From assembly GCA_963817065.1 (NCBI GenBank), contig CAWFMO010000001.1, positions 186,001-250,000 of the forward strand: a stretch of DNA of 64,000 nt. The letters are read 5' to 3'. Numbering within the stretch: the stretch's first letter is position 1; each line of letters starts with the position of its first letter. This document shows positions 27,433 to 37,180 of this stretch, in pieces. The notes beneath the pieces were generated by a model. It had not been told where the DNA came from and did no database searches. It worked only from the letters and a program-made list of their open reading frames with translations. Source of the DNA: CAWFMO01 sp963817065 (lineage in GTDB: Bacteria; Actinomycetota; Thermoleophilia; Solirubrobacterales; 70-9). The position numbers and the translations under genes were made by a program.

Positions 27433-28455
27433 ATGGACTTCGACCTTTCAGATGAGCAGCGCGAGATCAAGGACACGGCACGGAGCCTGCTCTCAGAACG
27501 AAGCAAGCCGGCCAAGGTCCGCGAGCACGCCGAAGCCCGGACCCGCGACGACGGGCTCTGGAAGGAGCTCTGCGAGCTCGGTTGGCCCGGGATCGCGATC
27601 GACGAGGCTCAGGGCGGCCAGGGCCTCGGCATGGTCGAGCTCGCGACCCTCTGCGAGGAGCTCGGCTACGCCTGCGCGCCGGTTCCGTTCCTCTCCAACG
27701 CGATCGCCGGGATCGCGATCGCCGAGGCGGGCAGCGACGAGCAGAAGTCGAAGTGGCTGCCGGGCATCGCCTCGGGCGAGGGCCGGGGCGCCGCCGCCGT
27801 CAACCGCGACGATCCCGCGCTCGTCCTCGACGCGGACGGCGCCGAGGTGCTCGTCCTGCCGGGCGGCGACGGAGCCCGCCTGGTCGCCGCCGCAGACGCC
27901 GAGGTCGAGCCGCTCGAGCTGATCGACGCCACCCGCTCCTACGCCCGCGTCTCGGTCTCCGGCGGCGACGAGCTCGGAGACGTCAACGCCGCGATCTGCA
28001 AGGCCCAGATCGCCAACGCCGCCGAGCTGACCGGGATCGCGCATCGCGCCCTGGAGATGGCGGTCGACTACGCCAAGGAGCGCGAGCAGTTCGGCCGCGC
28101 GATCGGCTCCTACCAGGCCGTCTCGCACCGCTGCGCCTCGATGCTGCTCGCGTTCGAGGAGTCCCGGTCGCTGACCTACTACGCGGCCTGGGTCGCCGAC
28201 GCCGAGCCCGAATCGCTGCCGCTCGCCGCGGCGATGGCCGGCGCCCGCGCCGCTGACGCGGCCTGGGACGTCGTCAACGCCTCGCTCCAGGTCCACGGCG
28301 GGATCGGCTTCACCTGGGAGCACGACCTCCAGTTCTGGTTCAAGCGCGCCCGCGCCGGGGGGCAGATGCTGGGGACAGCCGGCGAGCAGCGCGAGCGGGT
28401 GGCGGAGCTGATGCTCGCGGGCGATGAACACCCCGCGGTCGCCGAGCCCGCCTAG
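27433..28455 (+). CDS. Acyl-CoA dehydrogenase, subunit 2 of a probable pair
   Basis: A 340-residue protein with the dehydrogenase fold (DFDLSDEQREIKDTARSLL at the start, YAKEREQFGRAIGSYQAVSH in the C-terminal helical domain, and VHGGIGFTWEHDLQFWFKRA). The middle beta domain is shortened: the usual long FAD-contacting W(F/Y)(I/V)(T/S) segment is missing and only short strands such as AEVLVLPGGDGARLV remain. This degeneration is common in the beta subunit of alpha2beta2 dehydrogenases, where FAD sites form with the partner. The 3-nt gap to the upstream gene supports a complex. Confidence 0.85.
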   Translation: MDFDLSDEQREIKDTARSLLSERSKPAKVREHAEARTRDDGLWKELCELGWPGIAIDEAQGGQGLGMVELATLCEELGYACAPVPFLSNAIAGIAIAEAGSDEQKSKWLPGIASGEGRGAAAVNRDDPALVLDADGAEVLVLPGGDGARLVAAADAEVEPLELIDATRSYARVSVSGGDELGDVNAAICKAQIANAAELTGIAHRALEMAVDYAKEREQFGRAIGSYQAVSHRCASMLLAFEESRSLTYYAAWVADAEPESLPLAAAMAGARAADAAWDVVNASLQVHGGIGFTWEHDLQFWFKRARAGGQMLGTAGEQRERVAELMLAGDEHPAVAEPA

Positions 28456-28986
28456 CTACCGCTTCCGCTTCTTCTTCACGCATTTGCCGCGGCGAAGCTT
28501 GCGGCCCTTCTTGCAGCGCTTGACCGGCGGCGCCGCCGTCGTCGTTGTCGTCGTCGTCGGAACCGCCGGGGGCGACCCGAAGCTGATCGGATGATTGACG
28601 TTGATCGCTGGCGTAAGGAAGTCTTCGACGTGAACCGTGCAGGCAGCGACCGCGCAGTCGATCGCGGGGCCGGGGGGCGCATCGGGCACGAAGACCTTGC
28701 TTACCTGGAACGGCACGGGGCCGAAGGCGCCGCCAAGATCGGCGACCGCGACGCCGAACCCAACGCAGGCGGAGCCGTCGCTGTTGCACTGCCTGATCGT
28801 GATCCCGTTGTCGGGGGTCCACCCGGTCCCGGAGACGTTCACGGTCGCGGTGTCGGGGAGGTTCGCGAACGGGGTCACGGTGGCCGCCGGCGCGGCGGGT
28901 GCGGGCGCGGCACCGAGCAACGCCAGGCAGCCCGCGAGCGCGCAAGCCGCAGCGAGTCCCCTGATACGAGTCGAAGCCCCCTTCAT
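28456..28986 (-). CDS. Secreted neocarzinostatin-like protein with Cys/Lys tail
   Basis: A 176-residue exported protein with a signal peptide ending around PAPAAPA. The mature domain contains VNVSGTGWTPDNGITIRQC, GPVPFQVSKVF and a paired-Cys segment (IDCAVAACTVHV), matching the immunoglobulin-like neocarzinostatin family fold seen in many actinobacterial secreted proteins. Most of these are not enediyne carriers. A Thr-rich linker leads to a Cys-bounded polybasic tail, KRCKKGRKLRRGKCVKKKRKR in two parts. No enediyne genes are nearby, so an antibiotic-carrier role is unlikely. A surface-associated binding protein is the more cautious reading. Confidence 0.65.
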   Translation of the reverse strand: MKGASTRIRGLAAACALAGCLALLGAAPAPAAPAATVTPFANLPDTATVNVSGTGWTPDNGITIRQCNSDGSACVGFGVAVADLGGAFGPVPFQVSKVFVPDAPPGPAIDCAVAACTVHVEDFLTPAINVNHPISFGSPPAVPTTTTTTTAAPPVKRCKKGRKLRRGKCVKKKRKR

Positions 28987-28998
28987 CGGCCCGAAATC

Positions 28999-29295
28999 CT
29001 AGTTGAAAACCTCGACGTCGGAGCGCGCCTCGGTCTTGCCCGCGCGCCTGAAGTGGACGTCGACGACCTCGTTACGGCCGTAGCTCCCGAAGAGGCCGAT
29101 CAGCATCACAAGCCAGCGGGCGCGGCTGACGCGCTCCTTGACGATCGGCTCGGCGAAGAGGATCTCGCTCCCGTGGACGGTGTAGTCCCCACCCTCCTTG
29201 CGCTCGACCCCGTTGACGAAGACCTTGATCGGCCGCTCGGCGCCGGCCGGCAGCTTGACCCGCCGCCCGACCTCGACGCTCCCGGTCTCGCTCAC
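28999..29295 (-). CDS. Conserved small protein of unknown function
   Basis: A 98-residue protein starting at GTG that overlaps the upstream stop (GTGA). The sequence is rich in short beta strands (IKVFVNGVERKEGGDYTV, EILFAEPIVKE) followed by a hydrophobic stretch, WLVMLIGLFGSYG, which is too short and too internal to be a clear anchor, and a beta-rich end (VVDVHFRR). The VNGV-x6-DY-x-V pattern resembles small beta proteins that ligand-bind or decorate larger proteins. No family name is assigned. It lies in one run with the next small gene and citrate synthase. Confidence 0.6.
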   Translation of the reverse strand: MSETGSVEVGRRVKLPAGAERPIKVFVNGVERKEGGDYTVHGSEILFAEPIVKERVSRARWLVMLIGLFGSYGRNEVVDVHFRRAGKTEARSDVEVFN

Positions 29296-29642
29296 GAGAG
29301 CTCCTCGCGGATCCGCTCGATCGCCTCGTCGAGCGTGTCGGCCTCGAGCGGGATCTTGCGGATCACGCCCCGGTAGGCAACCAGAGAGCGGTCGCCCATG
29401 ACGTCGAGGCCCGCCTCGGCGCCGCGCAGCATCCCCGGCGCGGTGACCTCGATCCGCGTGTGGACGCGCTGGTCGGGCTCGAAGTCGCGGAGCGCCGAGA
29501 TCGCCTTCAACCCGCCCTCGCGAAGCGTGCGGTCGACGGCGTCCCGAACCAGATCCAGCGCCTCATCGAGCGAGCCGACCTTCTCGCGGGTCACCTCCGA
29601 GCTGTGGCGGACGGTGACGCGCCACCCGCGCCTCCCCGTCAA
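29292..29642 (-). CDS. Conserved small protein of unknown function
   Basis: A 116-residue protein from TTG at 29642, preceded by GAGGTGAG. It is soluble and mixed alpha/beta: RVTVRHSSEVTREKVGSL, a helix (DEALDLVRDAVDRTL), then RVHTRIEVTAPGMLRG and a second helix (TLDEAIERIREELS). No catalytic motif is recognised. It begins 12 nt after the citrate synthase stop and overlaps the next small gene by 4 nt, so the three genes form a likely operon. Nothing in the sequence shows whether it relates to citrate synthase activity. Confidence 0.6.
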   Translation of the reverse strand: MTGRRGWRVTVRHSSEVTREKVGSLDEALDLVRDAVDRTLREGGLKAISALRDFEPDQRVHTRIEVTAPGMLRGAEAGLDVMGDRSLVAYRGVIRKIPLEADTLDEAIERIREELS

Positions 29643-29654
29643 GGACTCACCTCG

Positions 29655-31118
29655 CTACTTGCGGGCCTTCTCGTCCTTGAGGCCCTCGGCCTCGCCGGCG
29701 CGGGTCGGGGCCGTGCCGCTCGGCATCGGCACGTACTTGTACGCGGGGCGCTGCGCGGGCGGCCCGTCGATCCGGTCGCCGTCGGTCCGCTTCTCGATCG
29801 GCACGAAGTCGCGCTCGCGCTCGCCCGTGTAGATCTGGCGCGGGCGGGCGATCTTGAGCTCGGGATCCTCGTTCTGCTCGAGCCACTGGGCGATCCAGCC
29901 CGAGGTGCGGGCGACGCCGAAGATGACCGTGAACATGTCGGTCGGGATCCGCAGCGCCTCGTAGATGATCCCCGAGTAGAAGTCGACGTTCGGGTAGAGC
30001 TTGCGCTCGGTGAAGTAGTCGTCCTCGAGCGCCCGCTTCTCGAGCTCGGTCGCGATCTCGACCAGCGGGTTGGCGCCGACGACGTCGAGCACGTCGTCGA
30101 CGTGGCTCTTGATGATCCGCGCCCGGGGGTCGTAGTTCTTGTAGACGCGGTGGCCGAAGCCCATCAGCTTCTCGTCGCGGTTCTTGACGCCCTCGAGGAA
30201 GTCGGGGATGTTCTCGACCTTCTCGATCCGGCGCAGCATTTTCAGCACCGCCTCGTTGGCGCCGCCGTGGAGCGGGCCGTAGAGCGCCGCGATCCCGGCC
30301 GCGACCGCGGAGTAGGGGTCGACGCCGGAGGAGCCGACCGCGCGGACCGCGTTGGTAGAGCAGTTCTGCTCGTGGTCGGCGTGGAGGATGAAGAGGACGT
30401 CGAGCGCCTTCGAGAGCCGAGGATCGGGCTTGTACTTGATCTCGGTCATCTTGAACATCATCGAGAAGAAGTCCTCGGCGTAGTTGAGGTCGTTGTCCGG
30501 GTAGATGTAGGGCAGCCCCATGTTGTGGCGGTAGGCGAAGGCGGCGAGGGTCGGCATCTTGGCGATCAGCCGGATCGTCGCCATGTAGCGCTCCTCCGGA
30601 TCGTCGAGCTTCTTCGCGTCGGGGTAGAAGGTCGAGAGCGCGCCGACCGAGGCGAGCAGCATCCCCATCGGGTGGGCGTCGTAGCGGAAGCCCTCGACGA
30701 ACTTCTTGATGTTCTCGTGGACGAAGGTGTGGTGGGTGATGTCGTCGACCCAGCACTCGAGCTGGGGCTTGGTCGGCAGCTCGCCGAAGACGAGCAGGTA
30801 GGCGACCTCGAGGTAGGTCGAGCTCTCGCAGAGCTGCTCGATCGGATAGCCGCGGTGCTCGAGGATCCCCGCCTCGCCGTCGATGTAGGTGATCGCCGAG
30901 CGGCACGAGGCCGTGTTCGTGAACGCAGGGTCGTAGGCCATGAGGCCGAAGTCGTCCTCGTTGACCTTGATCTGGCGCAGGTCCATCGCCTTGACCGTCC
31001 CGTCGTTGATCTCGAGCTCGTAGCTCTCGCCGGTGCGGTTGTCGGTGACGCTGAGCGAGTCGTTTCCGGAGTTCTTGCCGGAGTCGCTCTTCGGCGGCGT
31101 TTCCTGTTTGGTGGCCAT
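29655..31118 (-). CDS. gltA: Citrate synthase
   Basis: A 487-residue type II-like citrate synthase that condenses acetyl-CoA and oxaloacetate. The catalytic residues are visible in the expected order: His in ILHADHEQNCSTNAVRAVGS, His in GPLHGGANEAVLKML and Asp in the C-terminal FYSGIIYEALRIPTDMFTVI region, with GFGHRVYKNYDPRARI between them. A roughly 50-residue C-terminal extension after RPRQIYTGERER is rich in Pro and charged residues, beyond the usual end. ATG at 31118 was preferred to TTG 31121 because AAGGAG lies 6 nt upstream. A GATACT -10-like site precedes it within the end of the PfkB gene. Confidence 0.95.
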   Translation of the reverse strand: MATKQETPPKSDSGKNSGNDSLSVTDNRTGESYELEINDGTVKAMDLRQIKVNEDDFGLMAYDPAFTNTASCRSAITYIDGEAGILEHRGYPIEQLCESSTYLEVAYLLVFGELPTKPQLECWVDDITHHTFVHENIKKFVEGFRYDAHPMGMLLASVGALSTFYPDAKKLDDPEERYMATIRLIAKMPTLAAFAYRHNMGLPYIYPDNDLNYAEDFFSMMFKMTEIKYKPDPRLSKALDVLFILHADHEQNCSTNAVRAVGSSGVDPYSAVAAGIAALYGPLHGGANEAVLKMLRRIEKVENIPDFLEGVKNRDEKLMGFGHRVYKNYDPRARIIKSHVDDVLDVVGANPLVEIATELEKRALEDDYFTERKLYPNVDFYSGIIYEALRIPTDMFTVIFGVARTSGWIAQWLEQNEDPELKIARPRQIYTGERERDFVPIEKRTDGDRIDGPPAQRPAYKYVPMPSGTAPTRAGEAEGLKDEKARK

Positions 31119-31156
31119 CAACTCTCCTTAGAAGTGTTGCGCCAGTATCGCAGGGG

Positions 31157-32086
<930 letters not shown>

Positions 32087-32150
32087 GAGGCGGGCACCTT
32101 AGCGGGGTCGGGGGAGGCGGGATCGGGCCGCCTGCCATGCTTACGCCGCG

Positions 32151-33098
32151 GTGAAGGCGATCCAGGTAAACGAATTCGGCGGCCCCGAGGTGCTCGAGCA
32201 CGTCGAGGTGCCCGACCCGAGCCCGACCGACGGCGAGGTCGTGATCGACGTCGCCCGCGCGGGGATCAACTTCGCCGACACCCACGCGACCCGCAACGAC
32301 TACCTCGCCGAGCAGTCGCTGCCGATGATCCCCGGCGGCGAGGTCTCGGGGCTCGACCCCGACGGCCGCCGCGTCGCCGCGCTGCTCGCCGGCGGCGGCT
32401 ACGCCGAGAAGGTCGCGGTACCGGGCTCCTGGCTCGTCCCGGTGCCGGACCAGGTTTCCGACGAGCAAGCCGCGGGCCTGTTGCTCCAGGGGCTCACCGC
32501 CCAGGCGCTGGTCCACCGCTGCGCCCGGCTCCAGAAAGGTGAGACCGTCGTCGTTGAGGCCGCCGCGGGCGGCACCGGCGGGCTCTCCGTTCAGATCGCC
32601 AAGCGCGCCGGAGCGAAGGTGATCGGCCTCGCGTCGAGCGAGGAGAAGCGCGCGGCGGTCGCCGCGCTCGGCGCCGACGCGACCGTCGATTCGCGTTCTG
32701 AAGACCTCAAGGAGGCCATCCTCGAAGCCAACGGCGGCGAGCAGGTCGATGCTGTGTTCCACATGAGCGGCGGCGCGGCCTTCGACGCCCAGCTGCGCAC
32801 GCTGGCGCCGTTCGGGCGCATGTGCCTGTTCGGAATCGCCTCGCGCGAGGAGCCGGAGATTCGCGGCGGGCACCTGCTGCGAAACTCCCGCACCGTGATC
32901 GGCTTCTGGCTCATGCACCTGATCCCGCACCGCGACGAGGTCGCGGCGATGATCGGCGAGCTGCTCGGGGCTGTCGCATCGGGCGAGCTCGAGGTTACGA
33001 TCGGGGACGTGTATCCGCTCAGCGAAGCGCGCAGCGCCCACGAGGCCATCGTCTCCCGCACGACGCAGGGCAAGCTGCTCCTGGATCCGAGCGCGTGA
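32151..33098 (+). CDS. Quinone oxidoreductase-type MDR dehydrogenase (zinc-independent)
   Basis: A 315-residue medium-chain dehydrogenase/reductase starting at GTG. It has the GroES-like N-terminus (MKAIQVNEFGGPEVLEHVEV), AGINFADTHATRN, the nucleotide-binding stretch VEAAAGGTGGLSVQIAKRAGA (in parts AAAGGTGG) and the C-terminal AHEAIVSRTTQGKLLLDP. The catalytic-zinc Cys and His of alcohol dehydrogenases are absent, as in NADPH:quinone reductases (QOR/CrtB group). Likely substrates are quinones or enones. It precedes a DEAD-box helicase gene by 4 nt, but a shared function is not apparent. Confidence 0.86.
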   Translation: MKAIQVNEFGGPEVLEHVEVPDPSPTDGEVVIDVARAGINFADTHATRNDYLAEQSLPMIPGGEVSGLDPDGRRVAALLAGGGYAEKVAVPGSWLVPVPDQVSDEQAAGLLLQGLTAQALVHRCARLQKGETVVVEAAAGGTGGLSVQIAKRAGAKVIGLASSEEKRAAVAALGADATVDSRSEDLKEAILEANGGEQVDAVFHMSGGAAFDAQLRTLAPFGRMCLFGIASREEPEIRGGHLLRNSRTVIGFWLMHLIPHRDEVAAMIGELLGAVASGELEVTIGDVYPLSEARSAHEAIVSRTTQGKLLLDPSA

Positions 33099-33102
33099 GG
33101 CC

Positions 33103-34623
33103 GTGAGCGTGACCGAACGCGAGGCCAAGATGGAGACCGCCGAGCACGCCGCCGACAGCGAGGTGGAGGACCAGACGCAGCCGGTTTCGTTCAAGGACCT
33201 GCGGCTCTCCGAGCCCGTGCTCCAGGCACTCGACGAGCTCGGCTACGAGAACCCCTCGCCGATCCAGGCGCAGGCGATCCCCGAGCTGCTCGACGGCCAC
33301 GATGTGATCGGCCAGGCCCAGACCGGGACCGGGAAGACCGCCGCCTTCGGGCTGCCGATGCTCGAGTACCTCGATCCCTCCAGCGACGACGTCCAGGCGG
33401 TCGTCCTGACCCCGACCCGCGAGCTCTGCATCCAGGTCACCCAGGCGCTGCGCAGCTACGCCGAGCACCTCGACGTCAACGTCGTCGCGGTCTTCGGCGG
33501 CGCGCCGATCAAGTCCCAGCAGGCGCAGCTGCGCAAGGGCGCCCACGTAGTCGTCGCGACGGTCGGGCGGATGAAGGACCTGATCTCCCGGCGGTCGCTG
33601 GTTATGACCTCGGCGCGCTACATCGTCCTCGACGAGGCCGACGAAATGCTCGACCTCGGGTTCATCGAGGACGTCGAGAAGATCCTCCGCATGTGCCCGA
33701 GCGGGCGCCAGACGCTGCTCTTCTCGGCGACGATGCCGGCGCCCGTCCAGCGGCTCGCCGAGACCTACATGTACGACCCGGTGACGGTCAAGGTGACGCC
33801 CAAGCAGCTGACCGTCGAGGCGACCGAGCAGGCCTACGTCCAGGTCGACGCCAAGGAGAAGGCCACCCGGCTGGTCGAGATCCTCAAGGCCGAGGAGCCC
33901 GAGCAGGCGATCATCTTCTGCCGCACCAAGATCGGCGCCTCGCGGCTCGACAAGACGCTCGCCGACAAGGGACTGCGGGTCAAGGCGCTGCACGGCGACC
34001 TCAGCCAGGGCCAGCGCGACGGGGTGATGATCTCGTTCAAGGAGCGGCGGATGCCGCTGCTGGTCGCGACCGACATCGCCGCCCGCGGGCTCGACATCGA
34101 GCACGTCACCCACGTCATCAACTACGACGTCCCCGACACCACCGAGGCCTACGTGCACCGGATCGGGCGCACCGGCCGAGTCGGGCGGACCGGCCGCGCG
34201 ATCACCTTCGTGACCCCGAAGCAGCGCGAGGAGATCGGGCGGATCGAGCGCGAGGCGAAGGTCTCGATCGGCGAGTGGGAGCGCCCCGAGGAGCGCCTCG
34301 AGCACGCCCCGCCGCGCCACCGCCCGCCGGTCGAGCGCGCGGAGAAGGCGGAGGGCGACGACGAGAAAGCCGAGCCCGACGCGAGCGGCGTCGTCAAGCT
34401 GTTCGTCAACCGCGGCGCGGCATCAGGGGTCGACGAGGAGGACCTGCGCTGGGCGCTGACCGAGGGCGCGGTCATCGACTCGGAGAAGATCGTCGACGTG
34501 CGGGTGCTCGACCGGTTCTCGTTCGTCGAGCTCGCTCCCGAGGACGCCGAGAAGGCGATCGAGATGCTCAACGGCACGAAGCTCAAGGGCCACGAAGTCC
34601 GCTTCGAGCCCGCTAAAAAATAG
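33103..34623 (+). CDS. DEAD-box ATP-dependent RNA helicase with DbpA-type RNA-binding domain
   Basis: A 506-residue helicase starting at GTG. All core motifs are present: the Q-motif (NPSPIQAQAIPELL), AQTGTGKTAAFGLPML, LTPTREL, VLDEADEMLDLGF, LFSATMP, IIFCRTK, VATDIAARGLDIEHV and HRIGRTGRVGRTGRA. After a charged linker, residues about 425-505 form a small RRM-like DbpA/CsdA domain (VVKLFVNRGAASGVDEEDL, EVRFEPAKK). Family members remodel structured RNA during ribosome assembly and cold adaptation. A strong hairpin terminator follows directly. Confidence 0.94.
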   Translation: MSVTEREAKMETAEHAADSEVEDQTQPVSFKDLRLSEPVLQALDELGYENPSPIQAQAIPELLDGHDVIGQAQTGTGKTAAFGLPMLEYLDPSSDDVQAVVLTPTRELCIQVTQALRSYAEHLDVNVVAVFGGAPIKSQQAQLRKGAHVVVATVGRMKDLISRRSLVMTSARYIVLDEADEMLDLGFIEDVEKILRMCPSGRQTLLFSATMPAPVQRLAETYMYDPVTVKVTPKQLTVEATEQAYVQVDAKEKATRLVEILKAEEPEQAIIFCRTKIGASRLDKTLADKGLRVKALHGDLSQGQRDGVMISFKERRMPLLVATDIAARGLDIEHVTHVINYDVPDTTEAYVHRIGRTGRVGRTGRAITFVTPKQREEIGRIEREAKVSIGEWERPEERLEHAPPRHRPPVERAEKAEGDDEKAEPDASGVVKLFVNRGAASGVDEEDLRWALTEGAVIDSEKIVDVRVLDRFSFVELAPEDAEKAIEMLNGTKLKGHEVRFEPAKK

Positions 34624-34625
34624 GC

Positions 34626-34657
34626 GGCGCCTCCTCCGCTTCGCGTCCGGGGGCGCC
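34626..34657 (+). terminator. Hairpin terminator after the helicase gene
   Basis: GGCGC (34626-34630) pairs with GCGCC (34653-34657), followed by TTAG. The enclosed 34631-34652 is base-for-base the same 22 nt found inside the terminator at 12193-12214 on the other strand. The core itself can fold (CGC-TTC-GCG). Confidence 0.6.
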
Positions 34658-34670
34658 TTAGATGGGGGCG

Positions 34671-35027
34671 TTAACTGGCCAGCTCCTCGATCTGCCCGAT
34701 CAGGCTGTCCCAGTCGAACGGCTTGCCGACGCAGCCGTCGGCGCCGAGCTTCATCGCCTCCTCGGGCTCCTCGCCGTAGCGGTAGGCGCTGATCAACAGC
34801 ACCGGGGTGCTGTCGCCCGATGCGCGCAGCTCGCGCAGCGCCTCGATCCCCGACATCCCGGGCATCATCGCGTCGAGCAGGAGGACGTCGGGGCGCTCGG
34901 CGCGGAGCGCCTCGAGCGTGGTCTTGCCGTCGACCGCGGTCGCGACCTCGTAGCCCTCGTCCTCGAGCCGTCGGCGCAGCATCAGCTGCACCGTCTCGGA
35001 GTCGTCGGCGACCAGGACCTTGGTCAC
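34671..35027 (-). CDS. Single-domain response regulator
   Basis: A 118-residue receiver domain with no output domain. The acidic pocket is in VLVADDSET, the phospho-acceptor Asp52 in VLLLDAMMPGMSG, the switch Ser in VLLISAY and the conserved Lys in GKPFDWDSL. GTG at 35027 overlaps the stop of the histidine kinase gene (GTGA), so the two are co-expressed partners. Without a DNA-binding domain it must act through protein contacts or as a phosphate carrier. The YRYGEEPEEAM insertion in the alpha4 region is somewhat long. Confidence 0.9.
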   Translation of the reverse strand: MTKVLVADDSETVQLMLRRRLEDEGYEVATAVDGKTTLEALRAERPDVLLLDAMMPGMSGIEALRELRASGDSTPVLLISAYRYGEEPEEAMKLGADGCVGKPFDWDSLIGQIEELAS

Positions 35028-36538
35028 GCGCGCGCCGCCTTCTTGCGAACGGGCTTGCGTCTGACCCTGGCTCCCTGGCGCCGGGCGCGGGCTTCGGTGG
35101 CCGGGATCGTGAAGGCGATCGTGGTCCCCTCGCCGGGCTTCGATTGGGCGGAGATCTCGCCGTCGTGGAGCTCGACCAGCGAGCGCGCGATCGAGAGCCC
35201 GAGCCCGGTCCCTCCGACGCTCTGGCTCTCGGAGCTGTCGGCGCGCCAGAAGCGCTCGAAGACGTTCTGAAGGTCGTCGGGCGGGATCCCCGGGCCGTCG
35301 TCGGCGACCTCGATCTTGACCGTGCGCCCGTTGGGCTCCGCCGAGAGCCGCACCGACGCGCCCTCGGGGGCGAACTTGCACGCGTTGCCGAGCAGGTTCG
35401 TGAGCACCTGCGAGATCCGCTCGGGGTCGGCGACGATCCGCGGCAACCCGCGCGGGCTCGAGACCGTCAGGCTCTGGTCGCGGGCCTCGAGGCCAGGGCG
35501 CATGCGGCGCGCGACCCGGTCGAGCAGTGGCCGAACCGCGGTCGGGCGCGCGTCGATGCGGAGCCGCCCCGCGTCGCTGCGGGCGAGGTCGAGCAGGTCG
35601 TCGACCAGCGACGTCAGCTCGCCCGCGCTCTCGTTGATCGCTTCGATTGCCTCTCGCTGGCGCACGTTGAGTGAGTTGTCCTTCCCGATCAGCATTTCGG
35701 CGAAACCCTTCACCGAGGTCACCGGCGTCCGCAGCTCGTGCGAGACCGTGAGCAGGAAGTCGTCCTTCATCTGCTCGAGGCGGTCGCGCTCGGCGGCGTC
35801 GCGCTCGAGCGATGTCGCCATCTCGTTGAACGCCTGGCCGAGCTCGGCGATCTCGGCCGGCCCCTCCGCGTCGACCCGGGTCGAGAGCTTGCCGCCGGCG
35901 AGCAGTCGCGCGCCGTCGACAAGGCGCTGCAGCGGCGCCCGCATCGAGCGGATCAGCCCGGCGAAGAGGACGATCGCGGCGAGCAGCGCGCCGGCGAGCC
36001 CGGCGACGATCAGCAGCAGGACGGTGCGGGTCTCGTCGCTCGCGTCGCTGCGGCTCTCTGCGCGCGCGTCGTGGGCCGCCTCGCTGACCTCCTGGTTGGC
36101 CGAGATCACCTCGTCGGTCACGGCGCGCTCGACCGCGAGCGGCGGCCCGTCGCCGGCGAGCACCGGTTGCGCGACCTGGCGCTGCCAGGCGTCCTCGGCG
36201 GAGACGCGGCGCTCGAGCGCACCGGTGATTCCCTCCTCGCCCTCGGCAAGGCGCCGCGCCGTCTCGGCCGCCGTCTCGCTCTCGGCCTTCGCCCTCTCGA
36301 ACGCCGCCCTGCGCTCGGACTCGGCGCCGCGGCCCTCGCCCAGCGACGCCAGCTCGAGCACGAACCGTGAGCGCATGCGCTCGACTTGCAGCGCGACGTC
36401 GTAGAAGCGCGCGCTGCGGTCCTCGAAATCCTGGCGGACCTGGAAAAGCCGACCGACGCCGAGCACCGAGACAGCGGCGAGCAGCACAACGAGGATCGCG
36501 GAGCCGATCCGAAGGCGATTTGTGAGAGATGGCCTCAT
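35024..36538 (-). CDS. Membrane sensor histidine kinase
   Basis: A 504-residue sensor kinase. Transmembrane segment 1 (about residues 11-31, SAILVVLLAAVSVLGVG) and segment 2 (TVLLLIVAGLAGALLAAIVLF, near residue 180) flank an extracytoplasmic helical domain of the four-helix type. Then come HAMP (RLVDGARLLAGGKLSTRV), HisKA with the phospho-His in TVSHELRTPVTS and HATPase_c (NLLGNACKFAP, DDGPGIPPDDL, GGTGLGLSIARSLV). A basic tail of about 25 residues follows. ATG 36538 is preferred over ATG 36577 because a GGAGGGGG ribosome site lies between them. It is coupled to the single-domain regulator. The ligand is unknown. Confidence 0.88.
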   Translation of the reverse strand: MRPSLTNRLRIGSAILVVLLAAVSVLGVGRLFQVRQDFEDRSARFYDVALQVERMRSRFVLELASLGEGRGAESERRAAFERAKAESETAAETARRLAEGEEGITGALERRVSAEDAWQRQVAQPVLAGDGPPLAVERAVTDEVISANQEVSEAAHDARAESRSDASDETRTVLLLIVAGLAGALLAAIVLFAGLIRSMRAPLQRLVDGARLLAGGKLSTRVDAEGPAEIAELGQAFNEMATSLERDAAERDRLEQMKDDFLLTVSHELRTPVTSVKGFAEMLIGKDNSLNVRQREAIEAINESAGELTSLVDDLLDLARSDAGRLRIDARPTAVRPLLDRVARRMRPGLEARDQSLTVSSPRGLPRIVADPERISQVLTNLLGNACKFAPEGASVRLSAEPNGRTVKIEVADDGPGIPPDDLQNVFERFWRADSSESQSVGGTGLGLSIARSLVELHDGEISAQSKPGEGTTIAFTIPATEARARRQGARVRRKPVRKKAARA

Positions 36539-36607
36539 CTGCTGGAGTTTCCCCCTCCGCCGCGTTACAGTAGCCATACGGCCCAGCGTCGGGGACGGGG
36601 CTGGAAT

Positions 36608-37159
36608 ATGCGTCACGGACTGATCGCACAATGGCACCGCCAGATGGCGGCCAACGGCGCTCTCGGAGTCGCACTTTTGGCGATCCCCGTCGTCGTCGCC
36701 GCGACGATCGGCTTCGGAGGCACGGGCGGGCTCGCCTCGCTCGCCGCCGGGCCGGGCGAGGGCGCGCTCGGGCAGTCGAGCGTCGAGCGCGTTCGCGGCG
36801 ACAGGCGGCTCGGCGAGCTCGCCGAGGCGCTGCCCGCGGCAGGCGCGCGGACGGTTGAGGAAGTCGACCAGCCGGCGGCGGCGGTCCCCGAGGTCGTCGG
36901 CACTGGCGCGATTCCGGGCGGCGGCGACGAGACCGGCGTCCCCGCCCCGGATGGGGCCGCGCTCGCAGGCCCATCCCCGACACTCGAGCCGGCGCCGGCG
37001 ACCGTGCCCGGCGATGAGCCGTTCGTCGCCCCGGGCGACGGCGAGCCCGCGACTGACCCCGGAGCCGAGAACGCCCCGACGGTCCTGACCGATCCGCCGA
37101 CGACCCCGGGCGGCCTGGTCGACGTGCTGCTCGGCGGACTGACCGGCACCGGCCCCTAG
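36608..37159 (+). CDS. Membrane-anchored Pro/Gly-rich protein, function unknown
   Basis: A 183-residue protein with a short cytoplasmic start (MRHGLIAQWHRQMAAN), one hydrophobic segment (GALGVALLAIPVVVAATIGF) and a long, low-complexity Pro/Gly/Ala/Asp tail that would be outside the cell. No cleavage site is obvious, so it is probably an N-terminally anchored surface protein. It contains no recognisable domain. It is divergent from the sensor kinase gene across about 70 nt with overlapping TACAGT/TACTGT -10-like sites, so the two might be co-regulated. Confidence 0.55.
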   Translation: MRHGLIAQWHRQMAANGALGVALLAIPVVVAATIGFGGTGGLASLAAGPGEGALGQSSVERVRGDRRLGELAEALPAAGARTVEEVDQPAAAVPEVVGTGAIPGGGDETGVPAPDGAALAGPSPTLEPAPATVPGDEPFVAPGDGEPATDPGAENAPTVLTDPPTTPGGLVDVLLGGLTGTGP

Positions 37160-37180
37160 CCCCTCCGCCACCTCCCGCCG

